This document shows, piece after piece, positions 38,797-47,249 of a stretch of 64,000 nucleotides of DNA (within the stretch, counting starts at the first letter, position 1; the number at the start of each line of letters is the position of its first letter). The stretch lies in NCBI GenBank assembly GCA_964551435.1, contig CAZKBS010000004.1:1-64000 (forward strand), written 5' to 3'. The position numbers were made by a program, and so were the translations under genes. This stretch comes from UBA2020 sp964551435. Lineage in GTDB: Bacteria > Pseudomonadota > Alphaproteobacteria > Micavibrionales > UBA2020. The notes under the pieces are model-generated. The model searched no databases. It saw nothing but the letters and a program-made list of their open reading frames with translations, and was not told the origin of the DNA.

Positions 38797-39597
38797 TTAC
38801 TGCTTTTTCTCCGCATCTTTGCTTTCCGCAGCTTTGGCGCGCAGCTGCTGGATTTTGATTTTCATTTCGCTCACGGGCAGGGCGCCGGGGACGATTTCTT
38901 CACCCAGCACGAAGGCAGGCGTGCCGTTGATGTTGAGCTGCGAGGCCAGCGTGCGGTTTTGCTCCAGCGACATCAGCACATCGGTGCCCTCGGCTTCTTC
39001 GCGCGCCTTGTCGACGTTAAGGCCGATGTCGGCTGCGATTTTGGTGAGCACATCGGCATTCAGCTGGCCCTGATGCGTCATCACGCGGGTGTGGAAATCA
39101 AAATATTTATTTTGGCGGTGCGCGGCCAAAGCCCATTTCGCCGCAAGTTCCGACGAGGGGCCGAGGATCGGCAGGTCTTTGAACACGATTTTGATATTCG
39201 GATCTTCCTTCACCAGTGCCTGCAGCTCCGGCAGTACTTTTTTGCAATAGCCGCAGTTGTAGTCAAAGAATTCGACCATCACCACATCGCCCTTTTCGTT
39301 ACCGATGAACGGGCTGCGCTCGTTGCGGTACAGGCGGTCTTTGTTGATTTTGATGGCGGCGGATTGTTCTTCCATCATCGTGCGCTGCTGGTACGCCTCG
39401 ACGGAGGAGAGGATCAGCTTGGGGTTTTCATTGATGAAATCGCGCACGATATTCTCGATATCGCCGCGGGTCAGTACGCTGGGGGCGTCTTTTTTGGCGG
39501 CGTCCTGCGCGGCGGCGGGTGCGGCGTTCAGCGTCAGGCCGAAAAGCGTCGCGGCAATCGCGGCGGTCAGAAGGCGGTGGGTGCGGATCTGGAACAT
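38797..39597 (-). CDS. DsbA-family thiol-disulfide oxidoreductase
   Basis: 266 aa from the ATG after GGGGAG. Signal peptide (LLTAAIAATLFGLTLNAAPA), an N-terminal helical extension (VLTRGDIENIVRDFINENPK) as in ScsC/Com1-type proteins, then a thioredoxin fold with C115-G-Y-C118 and the cis-Pro loop GTPAFVLG. It should oxidise or isomerise disulfides in the periplasm; the extension hints at oligomers. Lys-rich end. Confidence 0.9.
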   Translation of the reverse strand: MFQIRTHRLLTAAIAATLFGLTLNAAPAAAQDAAKKDAPSVLTRGDIENIVRDFINENPKLILSSVEAYQQRTMMEEQSAAIKINKDRLYRNERSPFIGNEKGDVVMVEFFDYNCGYCKKVLPELQALVKEDPNIKIVFKDLPILGPSSELAAKWALAAHRQNKYFDFHTRVMTHQGQLNADVLTKIAADIGLNVDKAREEAEGTDVLMSLEQNRTLASQLNINGTPAFVLGEEIVPGALPVSEMKIKIQQLRAKAAESKDAEKKQ

Positions 39598-39711
39598 GTA
39601 TGGTATCTCCCCGGTTTGAAAATCTGGCGTGGCGGTCAACATCTGGTGGCACGGCCCACCTTCTTTTATAAACCGCCCGTTATTAAGAATTTGTGCATAA
39701 GGGCTGGAAAA

Positions 39712-41109
39712 TCAATCCTTTTTTTTGTCCTTTTTCCCTATAAGGTCGAGAATATCCTGCGCGCGCAGCCAGGCGGCGGATTTTTCGGGCAATTTCTTCT
39801 GGGCAAGGGTGGCTTCGCGCCGCGCGGCGTCAGCCTGCCCCCGCAGGGCGGCCTGTTCGGCCAGATGCAGGCGGGACATCCCCTCCTGACCGAGGCGGCC
39901 ATAGGCCGTGGCCAGCAGGCGGTGGATCAGGGCCGATTGCGGCTCGCGCCGCAGGGCGCGCTGCAGCTCCTTGATGGCGTCCTGCGTGCGGGCGGTTTTG
40001 TTCTCCCGCGCCTCCAACAGGGCATGGGCATAGGCGGTGCGGATGAGGCCTGAATCAGGGGCGTATTCGACGGCGCGGGCATAGGGCGGGATGGCTTCTT
40101 CGATGCGCCCGCCTTCGAACAGGATCTGTCCCTTAAGCTCGAGGAACCACGGGTTCTTCGGTTCTTCCTTGATAAGCGTATCCAGCAGCGCCAGCGCATC
40201 CTTGGTCTGCGCGCGGCGGTAAAGCGCAATCGCGCGGCTGTAGCGCGACGCAACGGACGGGCCGGTATCGCGCACCGCACGTTCGGGGAAAATAAAGCCG
40301 TTCAGCTTGGCTTTCATGCGGTTATGCAGTTCCGTCCATTCGGGCGGGATACTGCCTTTGCGCCGCTGCTGCGCGATGGTGTTTTGAAGGAAATCGATAC
40401 GGTCGCGCGTCAGCGGGTGGGTGCGCACATATTCGCTTTGCTGCGATTCCGGCAGCAGTTCCTGCGACGACAGCTTTTCCATGAACGAGGCAAAACCGTC
40501 GACCGGCAGCTGCGCATCCTGCAAATAGCGCACCCCTGCCTGATCCGCCGCGCTTTCCTGTATGCGGCTGTGGCGCAGGATGGATTGCTGCGCGAAGGCC
40601 GTGCCCGCGGTCATTGCCGCCGCGCCCGCTTCGCCGGATCTGGTGCCGATGGCGGCGGCGATGCCGATAATCTGCGCCAGCAGCGCCTGAAGGGAGGCAT
40701 CGTCCACCGCTTCGCGCGTGCGAAACAGGTGGCCTGCGGCGATATGACCTGTTTCATGCGCCAGTACGCCGACCAGTTCGTCCGGTGTGTCGGTTTCAAG
40801 GATAAGGCCGGTATGCACGAAAATATTCTGCCCGCCCGCGACGAAAGCGTTGAGGCTGTCATCCTGCACCAGAATGAAACGCACGGTTTCGGGCGATAAT
40901 CCCGCCTGTTCGAACACGGGGCGCGCGAAGCTGCGCAGGGTGTTTTCGATTTCCTGGTCGCGCAGCAGCGTCATGCTGCGGTTTTGCGCCAGCGCATCGG
41001 GCGTGAAGGCGAAGGCCGCGAAAACCGCTGCCGCCCCTGCAAACAGGGCGCAGGCGCTGCGGGCGCCAAAGCGGCGGAACATCCGGGATGTCAGGGTCAT
41101 GTCGTTCAT
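39712..41109 (-). CDS. Periplasmic M48 metalloprotease with TPR domain (BepA-like)
   Basis: 465 aa. Signal sequence, then an M48 protease domain with H118-E-T-G-H122 and a downstream Glu in HSRIQESAAD as third zinc ligand. The C-terminal half (from about 285) contains TPR units (ALALLDTLIKEEPKNPWFLE, IPPYARAVEYAPDSGLIRTA, ALRREPQSALIHRLLATAYG). In E. coli BepA this layout serves outer-membrane protein quality control. The gap to the DsbA-like gene is short, and both are envelope-folding genes. Confidence 0.9.
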   Translation of the reverse strand: MNDMTLTSRMFRRFGARSACALFAGAAAVFAAFAFTPDALAQNRSMTLLRDQEIENTLRSFARPVFEQAGLSPETVRFILVQDDSLNAFVAGGQNIFVHTGLILETDTPDELVGVLAHETGHIAAGHLFRTREAVDDASLQALLAQIIGIAAAIGTRSGEAGAAAMTAGTAFAQQSILRHSRIQESAADQAGVRYLQDAQLPVDGFASFMEKLSSQELLPESQQSEYVRTHPLTRDRIDFLQNTIAQQRRKGSIPPEWTELHNRMKAKLNGFIFPERAVRDTGPSVASRYSRAIALYRRAQTKDALALLDTLIKEEPKNPWFLELKGQILFEGGRIEEAIPPYARAVEYAPDSGLIRTAYAHALLEARENKTARTQDAIKELQRALRREPQSALIHRLLATAYGRLGQEGMSRLHLAEQAALRGQADAARREATLAQKKLPEKSAAWLRAQDILDLIGKKDKKKD

Positions 41110-41284
41110 GCCTTTGGCCGCGCAAGACTGCGGGGCTTTGAAATATCACGCGCGCAGGTAGACGCCATGCGTATGGATGCATCTCATGCGCCTGCGCGCA
41201 CCAGAATGATATATAGCGCGCATCCGCGCACAAACCAACGGCAGCGCCCGCACGAAAGTTCCTGCGTCCGGCGGCGCGGGGCGA

Positions 41285-41875
41285 TTAATAAAGGAACATG
41301 CCCTTCGGCGTGAAATGCCCGACGGAATCGCGGGTTTTCCAGTCGCGAAGATCAATCAGCGTATAGCCTTTTTCAAACACGCCCGTGTAATCGGCGAGCA
41401 GTTTGAGCGCGCGGCGCTGGTCGAGGTCGGAAAGCTTGTAGAACGTTGGGCCGACTTCTAGAACCGGAATTTGCGCCTGTACCTTGGGGTTGTTCATGCG
41501 CTTGGCGCCGCCGAGATACTGTTTGTGGAAGGTATGGTTTTTGTAAAAACCCTTGAGCGCGCTTTCGGCCGTCCAGGTCTGGCCATCCCATGCGGCGGGG
41601 TCCCAGTCCTGACCATCCCACTGCTGCGGGTGCTGGTGATGCGGATCGTGGTTAGACGTCATGGGCAGGAATTCGTAGTGTTCCGGGCGCTGGAACAGAT
41701 AGTTCGGAAACAGGCTGAGACCGTCGGGCGAGCGGCCGGCGGTGCGCTGTTCGGACGTCACGTTGCGCTGGACTTCGCCGGTTTGGGCGGCGGACGCATC
41801 GGCTGCAAATACAAAAGCGGCCATGGCACCCGTGGCAAGCGCGGTGACGAAACGAAGGCCGGACAAGTTTTTCAT
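41285..41875 (-). CDS. Secreted protein of unknown function
   Basis: 196 aa with signal peptide (VTALATGAMAAFVFAADASA). His/Trp/Asp-rich middle (DPHHQHPQQWDGQDWDPAAW) and a C-terminal helical part (LSDLDQRRALKLLADYTGVF). No family recognised. A GGGAG lies about 10 nt before the ATG. The 175-bp gap on its 3' side to the protease gene holds nothing evident. Confidence 0.7.
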   Translation of the reverse strand: MKNLSGLRFVTALATGAMAAFVFAADASAAQTGEVQRNVTSEQRTAGRSPDGLSLFPNYLFQRPEHYEFLPMTSNHDPHHQHPQQWDGQDWDPAAWDGQTWTAESALKGFYKNHTFHKQYLGGAKRMNNPKVQAQIPVLEVGPTFYKLSDLDQRRALKLLADYTGVFEKGYTLIDLRDWKTRDSVGHFTPKGMFLY

Positions 41876-42093
41876 ACCCTGAAACTCCCTGAGAATCCTG
41901 AATGGTAGAATCCGAAACAGACCGATGGGTCTTCTCTATCGACTCTAGCCCACTTCCCCCCTGAAATCAAAAGCCTAAGCAGGGGTTTGGGGATAAACTG
42001 CGCATTTTGCCGGGTTTTATGGTATAGTAAAAAGACAGGGGGCTGTTTTGGCCGCCCCCAAGCCTGCAGACAGGAAGAGGCGGGATACAAAGC

Positions 42094-42513
42094 ATGACGG
42101 ACGTCTTTTCGATTGCGCTCTCGGGCCTGCGTGCCCAGCAGACGCGCCTGGCCGGTACGGCCAGCAATATCGCCAATGCATCGACAGCGGGCACTGTGCC
42201 CGGGACAGTGCCGTCAGCGCCTGCCTCGACCGCTGCGGCCGCGACTGTGTATAAACCCCTCAACGTCAACCTGACCTCTCTGGCCTCCGGCGGGGTGCGG
42301 GCGAATGTGACGGCCAATGAAAAAGGCTACAGCCTGTCATATGACCCCTCTAGCCCTTACGCGAACAGCGAGGGGATGATCGCCGTGCCCAACGTGGATC
42401 TGACCACAGAAATGGTCAATCTTCTGGAAATCAAAAATGGCTACAAGGCCAATCTCGCTGTGCTCAAAACACAGGACGAGATGCTGGGCGAGCTTCTGGA
42501 CACCACGACATAG
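42094..42513 (+). CDS. Flagellar basal-body rod protein, FlgC-like
   Basis: 139 aa. N-terminal rod motif FSIALSGLRAQQTRLAGTAS followed by NIANASTAGT, and the C-terminal rod motif PNVDLTTEMVNLLEIKNGYK. This pairing and length are those of FlgC, the proximal rod; FlgB/FlgC paralogues cannot be excluded. It stands alone with no other flagellar gene in the window, which is unusual. It may be a divergent or orphan copy. Confidence 0.78.
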   Translation: MTDVFSIALSGLRAQQTRLAGTASNIANASTAGTVPGTVPSAPASTAAAATVYKPLNVNLTSLASGGVRANVTANEKGYSLSYDPSSPYANSEGMIAVPNVDLTTEMVNLLEIKNGYKANLAVLKTQDEMLGELLDTTT

Positions 42514-42557
42514 TTCCATAATATATTTTTGAACGCCTTATTACAGAAATTTGAGGG

Positions 42558-42585
42558 TTGACTCAGATTTCCGGAACTCTATAGT
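42558..42585 (+). promoter_or_regulatory. Promoter of the 42754 gene
   Basis: -35 TTGACT (42558-42563), 16 bp, -10 TATAGT (42580-42585). It predicts a leader of about 160 nt. Confidence 0.65.
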
Positions 42586-42684
42586 CGTGCGCATCGCAAA
42601 ACACAGCGCACGACAGGATGATTCCGATCATCCCGTTACCGGTAAAGCCAGCAAAGACTGGCGAAGAACACCCTCGACCAAGCT

Positions 42685-42728
42685 GACTGTGCGTACCGGT
42701 GCTTTGCGGCAGAAAAACACGCACAGTC
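42685..42728 (+). promoter_or_regulatory. Structured 5' leader hairpin
   Basis: Perfect 10-bp stem GACTGTGCGT / ACGCACAGTC with a 24-nt loop, ending 13 nt before the Shine-Dalgarno GGAGA. A smaller stem GCCAG...CTGGC lies just upstream. Confidence 0.55.
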
Positions 42729-42753
42729 CACATTTTATTTGGAGAAACACGAC

Positions 42754-43587
42754 ATGGATAATCCCGGTTTCAGAATTCTGAGAGAAGCCTTCCAGCATTT
42801 CGCTGACAAACATGGCGACGCCGACATCACCGGCCGCCTCGTCCGCTCCCTCGCTGCCGGCGGCAAAGCAGCCGTTGACAAAGCGCAGGAAGAATTCCCG
42901 AAAACCTTCGTCAAGCAGGTTGTGGGTGATTTCTACGCGCTGCTGTCCAGCCAGGAAGTCGCAGACGGCATCAGCTCGACCGTGCGCAATCTCGACGAAG
43001 AGAAAGTGAAAGACCTCGTTGATCGCGTCATCAGCCAGCTGAAAGAAGACGAAACGGCGCTCAAAGTTGCCAAAGGCATCAAAGACGCGCTGCAAAAAAC
43101 CTCGACCGACGACCTCGAAAACGCGCTGGACGCCGCCCTGTCCAACCGTGGCCTCGGCGAGCGTATGATTGCCAAGGCATTCTTCGAACAGGCCCGTCCG
43201 ATCATCGACGAGATGCGCGACGCGTCCGAAGAAGACATCGCCGAGAAAATCAAAGAACTGGCCGATACCATCCCCAGCGATGCAATCGCCCAGCAAGTTG
43301 CGGCCCTGACCCGCGAAGTCACGCCCGAGCGCGTCAGCCAGCAAGCCCACAAATTCGTTGGCCAGCTGCCGTCCCCCTCCGCGATTTCCGAGATCCTGCA
43401 CGACCTCGGCAAAGCGGCTGGCGACAAGTTCGACCAACTCAGCAAAACCGGCGACATCAAGAACGCAGGCTCCATCCTGCAAGAGTTCAGCGATGAAGCC
43501 CGCAGCATCGTCGAGCGTACCCTCGCGAACGACAATGCCGCGAAAAAGACCTTCAAGCGCGACAAAGGCCGTGACTTCGACCTTTAA
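42754..43587 (+). CDS. Long helical cytosolic protein of unknown function
   Basis: 277 aa from the ATG after GGAGAAACACGAC. Almost entirely charged amphipathic helix (ITGRLVRSLAAGGKAAVDKA, VKDLVDRVISQLKEDETALK, ISEILHDLGKAAGDKFDQLS), no signal or membrane segment. Codon use is unusually regular, suggesting high expression. It has a strong promoter, structured leader and strong terminator of its own. No family recognised. Confidence 0.75.
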   Translation: MDNPGFRILREAFQHFADKHGDADITGRLVRSLAAGGKAAVDKAQEEFPKTFVKQVVGDFYALLSSQEVADGISSTVRNLDEEKVKDLVDRVISQLKEDETALKVAKGIKDALQKTSTDDLENALDAALSNRGLGERMIAKAFFEQARPIIDEMRDASEEDIAEKIKELADTIPSDAIAQQVAALTREVTPERVSQQAHKFVGQLPSPSAISEILHDLGKAAGDKFDQLSKTGDIKNAGSILQEFSDEARSIVERTLANDNAAKKTFKRDKGRDFDL

Positions 43588-43644
43588 TCACGTTTGATAC
43601 AAAGCTTTCTTCATTCCATTCCCTATTGGAAGAAGAAGTTGACG

Positions 43645-43684
43645 GAGGACGGGAGAGTAGCCACTCCCGTCCTCTTTGTTTTTG
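43645..43684 (+). terminator. Rho-independent terminator
   Basis: 11-bp stem GAGGACGGGAG / CTCCCGTCCTC with an 8-nt loop followed by TTTGTTTTTG. Ends the transcript of the helical protein. Confidence 0.9.
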
Positions 43685-43689
43685 TGTGT

Positions 43690-44814
43690 TTACAGGCAGG
43701 GGTTGTTAACGGGCGGGCGCGGAACAGACAGCATGTCATCTATCATTTTTTCAAATTCCGCGGGCGACTTTTCCCGCATCGAGTCTGAAACTGCCGCGCT
43801 GCCGCCTATACAGCCATAGGGCAAAGTATAGGTGCGCTGGCGATGGAGCGCTTCCTCGCGGGTTATCGGATTTGGGCTATTGGCGGCTCTAAAGGTCGCG
43901 ATTTTATCAAGCGCGCTGTCTATTTGGCGTTTGAATTCATTTATTGGCATTTTCCCAATACCGTGCGTCAGCATCAGGCCGAGTGCTAGTTGGGACGGCG
44001 CGTGGCCTTGTTCTGCGGCGCGGGTGTACCATTTGACGCTTTCCTCGAAGTCGGGCCGTATGCCATGACCGTCTTTCAGATGAGTTGCAAGGCTAAACTG
44101 CGCCATCAGGTGTCCCTGCTCGGCGGCTTTGTGCAGCCATAAAAGTGACTCCCGCAGGCTGTCCCCAGCGGTTTCGGGGTCCATGAAATAAGTTTTGGTG
44201 TTTGCGTAAATGTATTGGGCTTCGGCGTCTCCGGCTTCGGCGCGGGCGGGGGCGGCTTTCATGTCCTCTTCCGTATATTTTGGCTCTGTCATCCCAATGC
44301 CCGAAGGTGCGGGTTTCCACGCTAAAATGCGGGAGTCAATTTCGGCTTTTTGTTCAGGGCTTAGCAGATCCTGCGCCTTTTTGAGCGCGGCGGCTTTTTC
44401 TGCATTTGCTGAATTTCTTGGTGATATATCCGGTGGCATTTGGTGAATGCTGAGCCAGAAATAAGCTTGCTCCGCATTGCCTGCGCCAGCGTCGGCGGCG
44501 CCGCAAACCTCCATCGTTTTCTTGATATCAAGGAGTATATGCTCTATGCATCCGACCGCGCCCTTGCCTGAATTGTCACTCGCGATGTATTGGCCATTCT
44601 CCATTTCGGTAAACGTTACGCCACCGGCAAAACGAAGGTGGCGAATACGGTTACCTTTTTTATTCGTTGTCTCGACAAGTTTTGTGTCCGGCGGGACAGT
44701 CATGCCTTCCCAGGGCGTGCCTGTCAGGTCAGGTGGGGTGGCTGTTTCTGCAAAGGCAGAGGCCGCATATAACGTTATAGAAGCGGCAAGGAATAAAAGA
44801 ATAAAAAATCTCAT
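43690..44814 (-). CDS. Secreted Sel1-repeat protein
   Basis: 374 aa from MRFFILLFLAASITLYAASA (ATG 9 nt after GGAG). Signal peptide, a unique N-terminal part, then two clear Sel1 units (SLLWLHKAAEQGHLMAQFSL and SVKWYTRAAEQGHAPSQLAL, each followed by ...G.GI) plus degenerate ones. Sel1 proteins mediate protein contacts and are frequent in bacteria with host-directed secretion. The role here is unknown. Confidence 0.8.
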   Translation of the reverse strand: MRFFILLFLAASITLYAASAFAETATPPDLTGTPWEGMTVPPDTKLVETTNKKGNRIRHLRFAGGVTFTEMENGQYIASDNSGKGAVGCIEHILLDIKKTMEVCGAADAGAGNAEQAYFWLSIHQMPPDISPRNSANAEKAAALKKAQDLLSPEQKAEIDSRILAWKPAPSGIGMTEPKYTEEDMKAAPARAEAGDAEAQYIYANTKTYFMDPETAGDSLRESLLWLHKAAEQGHLMAQFSLATHLKDGHGIRPDFEESVKWYTRAAEQGHAPSQLALGLMLTHGIGKMPINEFKRQIDSALDKIATFRAANSPNPITREEALHRQRTYTLPYGCIGGSAAVSDSMREKSPAEFEKMIDDMLSVPRPPVNNPCL

Positions 44815-44894
44815 GTGCATAATCTCCATCTAATAGAGATTGATTGCATCATGGATGTCGAGGGGATGTCAATAAACGTAGATATCGCGAGGGA

Positions 44895-44936
44895 AAAAAG
44901 AAACGCCCCGCCGTTGTGGGCGGGGCGTTTCTTTTT
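44895..44936. terminator. Bidirectional terminator, first duplicate
   Basis: 18-bp stem AAAAAGAAACGCCCCGCC / GGCGGGGCGTTTCTTTTT with loop GTTGTG. A near copy occurs at 45652-45683. Confidence 0.88.
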
Positions 44937-45000
44937 ATTTCAGTCCGTCGATCATGCCTTTTTTGACTCTGATGACGTATTCGTCATCGGTGAGGCGGGC
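44935..45000 (-). pseudogene. 3' remnant of a duplicated small Cys-rich gene
   Basis: Reads ARLTDDEYVIRVKKGMIDGL-K-stop, nearly the same as the end of the intact gene at 45692-45898 (ADDEYVIEVKKGMIDGLK). It is in frame after the TAG of the preceding gene but has no start. The duplicated block continues into the terminator. Confidence 0.8.
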
Positions 45001-45603
45001 CTATCCGCTCGGCGGACGGGGGCGATTTGGGGCTCGCGTGTTTTGCGCGGGGGGTGTATCAGCCGCGGTGTCTTTGGGAATGGCTGCCGTACCGAAATGG
45101 TTTTTGAGGCGCGGGCAGGTGCGCATCAAATCCGCATGCTGCGGCGACGCGGCCAGGGCAGCTTCGTGATGGCGCAGGATATGTTCCTGTGCTGTTGTTG
45201 CTTCCGCGCGAATGCGGGCGACGACGGGCATGCAATCCTTGTTTTCGGCATTGAATCGTGCTGTGGCCTCGCGGTTTTTGTGGCTTGCGTAAATGCCACT
45301 GCCCATGACGGCAGGTACCAGCACCAGAATGGCCAGCGGTGCGCCGGCCAGTGCTGCCGCGCCAGCAGCCAGCGGAATACCCGCGCCCATGCCCAAAAGG
45401 GTGCCTACCATGCGGCGGTCTTCGCCTTCGTGAAAGTCTTTGTCGCGTTTGGCGATATCTTTTTCCATGTCGTCAAGCAAAAGCGCGAGCGCCTGATACC
45501 GTCCGCCGGGTGTCTCAATGCGCAGCGCCTCGCGCAGGCGCTTGTCATACAGGCGTGTTTTTTGCGGCAGCGTCAATGGCGCCGCAGGTTTTTTTCTGAA
45601 CAT
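45001..45603 (-). CDS. Membrane-associated protein of unknown function
   Basis: 200 aa from MFRKKPAAPLTLPQKTRLYD; an extension to 45654 has no ribosome site. Basic helical N terminus, a glycine/alanine-rich hydrophobic hairpin (LLGMGAGIPLAAGAAALAGA, LAILVLVPAVMGSGIYAS), then a helical tail and a Pro-rich end. The gene lies exactly between the two copies of the duplicated block. Function unknown. Confidence 0.65.
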   Translation of the reverse strand: MFRKKPAAPLTLPQKTRLYDKRLREALRIETPGGRYQALALLLDDMEKDIAKRDKDFHEGEDRRMVGTLLGMGAGIPLAAGAAALAGAPLAILVLVPAVMGSGIYASHKNREATARFNAENKDCMPVVARIRAEATTAQEHILRHHEAALAASPQHADLMRTCPRLKNHFGTAAIPKDTAADTPPAQNTRAPNRPRPPSG

Positions 45604-45651
45604 CCGGATAATCCCTGAAAGGAAGCGGAAGTGCGTGGAGGTCCGTAGAAG

Positions 45652-45690
45652 CAAGCGCCCCGCCGTTGCGGGCGGGGCGCTTGTGTCTTT
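45652..45690 (+). terminator. Terminator, second duplicate
   Basis: 13-bp stem CAAGCGCCCCGCC / GGCGGGGCGCTTG followed by TGTCTTTTTT on the plus strand, just past the stop of the small Cys-rich gene. Confidence 0.78.
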
Positions 45691-45691
45691 T

Positions 45692-45898
45692 TTATTTCAG
45701 GCCGTCAATCATGCCTTTTTTGACTTCGATAACGTATTCGTCATCGGCGACGCGGCCCGCAACCGCGGCCATGGCGGAGGCGGACAGTTTTTTGCCGATG
45801 ATGATATAGGTGTCGTTTTCGGTCTCCAGAACCGCGGGGCAGCCGCAGCCGCAGTTGCCGCATGCGAATTCAGGGGGGGTGATGTCGTTGAGTTTCAT
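45692..45898 (-). CDS. Small Cys-rich protein
   Basis: 68 aa. CGNCGCGCPAVLETENDTYI carries four Cys in eight residues, followed by IIGKKL and a conserved-looking end. The pattern CPAV...YIIIGKKL recurs in small hypothetical proteins of alphaproteobacteria, from memory. A metal or Fe-S site is possible. GGAAACGACC stands before the ATG. A second, truncated copy of its 3' end lies at 44935-45000. Confidence 0.7.
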   Translation of the reverse strand: MKLNDITPPEFACGNCGCGCPAVLETENDTYIIIGKKLSASAMAAVAGRVADDEYVIEVKKGMIDGLK

Positions 45899-46000
45899 GG
45901 TCGTTTCCTTTCAGGTGTGGGTGGATAGTAGTCGTTGTGGTTGCGGTGGTACATGACAAAAGTCAAAACGCGGATATCCGCTTTCTTCTTTTGCCGGGGG

Positions 46001-46732
46001 TCAGGGGGCCGGCGCGCGGGCCATCCGGACGCCGGATGCGGGCGGCGATGCCTGCGGCGCGGCGGGGGTGATGCAAAGCCCGTTCAGGTATTCGCCCATG
46101 CTCATTTTCAGAAGGGCGGCGTTGTCGCGCAGGCGTTTTTGCTCCTCCTCGCTCAGGCGGTTGTAAAAAGCCGCGGCGGCGGGGGTGAGATTATCGTTCG
46201 CGCCCTGACGGGTATGCCCGTGCTGGCCGTGTCCGTGATGCCCATGATGGTCATGCGGCATCTGGTGCTGGGGCACGGGTGTTTTGTGGCTGTCATGGCC
46301 GCTGTGGTGGTCGTGACCGCCCAGCTGCATCATGATGGTGGAGGCCAAAAGTCCCGTGATGGCGCTGCCAATCACCAGACGCTTTTCGAAGCGCGTGGCT
46401 GTCTGGCCGCGCAGCTTGTGCCAAGCATAAAGCCCGCCTGCCGTGGCTGCCGCGCCAAAGGCAAGGGCGATTGCGGAGACGCCGGCCGTGGCCGTGGTCA
46501 CGCCTGCCGCGGCAATCACCAGCGGGGTAATGATGCAGCCCGCATGGCCGACAAGAAAACCTGCCGCGCCGGAGCCTGCGCAGGCAGCGCATTTCTTGAA
46601 AATGCCACGCAGGAAACCGTGCGGCTTTTGGGATGTATTGTCATTCGCGGAAGGGGCGGGCGGGCAAGCGCAAGCCGGATCGCAACTTGCAGCGGGGGCC
46701 GCCGTCCCCGCATTTTTATCGGGGGTATTCAT
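46001..46732 (-). CDS. Cys/His-rich inner-membrane protein, putative metal handling
   Basis: 243 aa. Cys-rich start (CDPACACPPAP), then CAACAG and three hydrophobic segments (FLVGHAGCIITPLVIAAAG, ATAGVSAIALAFGAAATAGG, VIGSAITGLLASTIMMQL), as in small metal transporters such as MerC. It continues with a His cluster (GGHDHHSGHDSHK, HDHHGHHGHGQHGH) and a soluble helix. Co-directional with a DUF2946 gene 41 bp upstream. Copper or another soft/borderline metal is inferred. Confidence 0.68.
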   Translation of the reverse strand: MNTPDKNAGTAAPAASCDPACACPPAPSANDNTSQKPHGFLRGIFKKCAACAGSGAAGFLVGHAGCIITPLVIAAAGVTTATAGVSAIALAFGAAATAGGLYAWHKLRGQTATRFEKRLVIGSAITGLLASTIMMQLGGHDHHSGHDSHKTPVPQHQMPHDHHGHHGHGQHGHTRQGANDNLTPAAAAFYNRLSEEEQKRLRDNAALLKMSMGEYLNGLCITPAAPQASPPASGVRMARAPAP

Positions 46733-46773
46733 GGTGTGGTCCTTTATCTGAAACGGAAAGGGATCGTGACGTT

Positions 46774-47187
46774 TCAGGCAAAGGGCGGGGCTTGCGACTG
46801 CCAGTTTTTATCAAGGAAGGTGGCGCGGGCCGCGCTGTCAGCGCCAAAGCTGCGCGCACCGGCATCAAAAATAAAAGGTACCGGCAGCGCGGCGGGCAGG
46901 GGCGCGCCCTGCGCCAGCACAGGCGCATAGGGGCAGGGGGTATGCGCCGCTTCGTCATGCGCGGGGGTATCGGGGCTGTGTTTTTGCGCAGGCGCTTCGG
47001 GCGATTGCGCGGCGGGCACAAAAACCGTTTTTTCGCCATAGGCGGTGCAAAGAACGAGGGGGTAGAGCGTACCGTCCGGCGCGGCGGTGCGCGCAATATT
47101 GGGCATGAATCCGGCGGGGATGGCTGCCGCGATAAGCATCGCGCAGACCACAAGTCCGCCCAGAATCTTTTGTGCCCAGAACTTCAT
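46774..47187 (-). CDS. DUF2946 family protein
   Basis: 137 aa from MKFWAQKILGGLVVCAMLIA. N-terminal membrane segment followed by AIPAGFMPN, then CTAYGEK, and the Pro/His-rich CPYAPVLAQG: the layout of DUF2946, commonly linked to copper genes. It probably forms an operon with the His-rich membrane protein downstream. Confidence 0.75.
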   Translation of the reverse strand: MKFWAQKILGGLVVCAMLIAAAIPAGFMPNIARTAAPDGTLYPLVLCTAYGEKTVFVPAAQSPEAPAQKHSPDTPAHDEAAHTPCPYAPVLAQGAPLPAALPVPFIFDAGARSFGADSAARATFLDKNWQSQAPPFA

Positions 47188-47249
47188 GGTTTGGTTATAC
47201 GCTTTTTTGCGGAAAATAAAAGCGGGTTTGCGCAAAAAAGGGGGCTGAA

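Noticed and set aside
42628..43482. 284-codon minus frame opposite the helical protein
   Set aside because: Mirror of regular codon usage; the plus frame has promoter, ribosome site and terminator.
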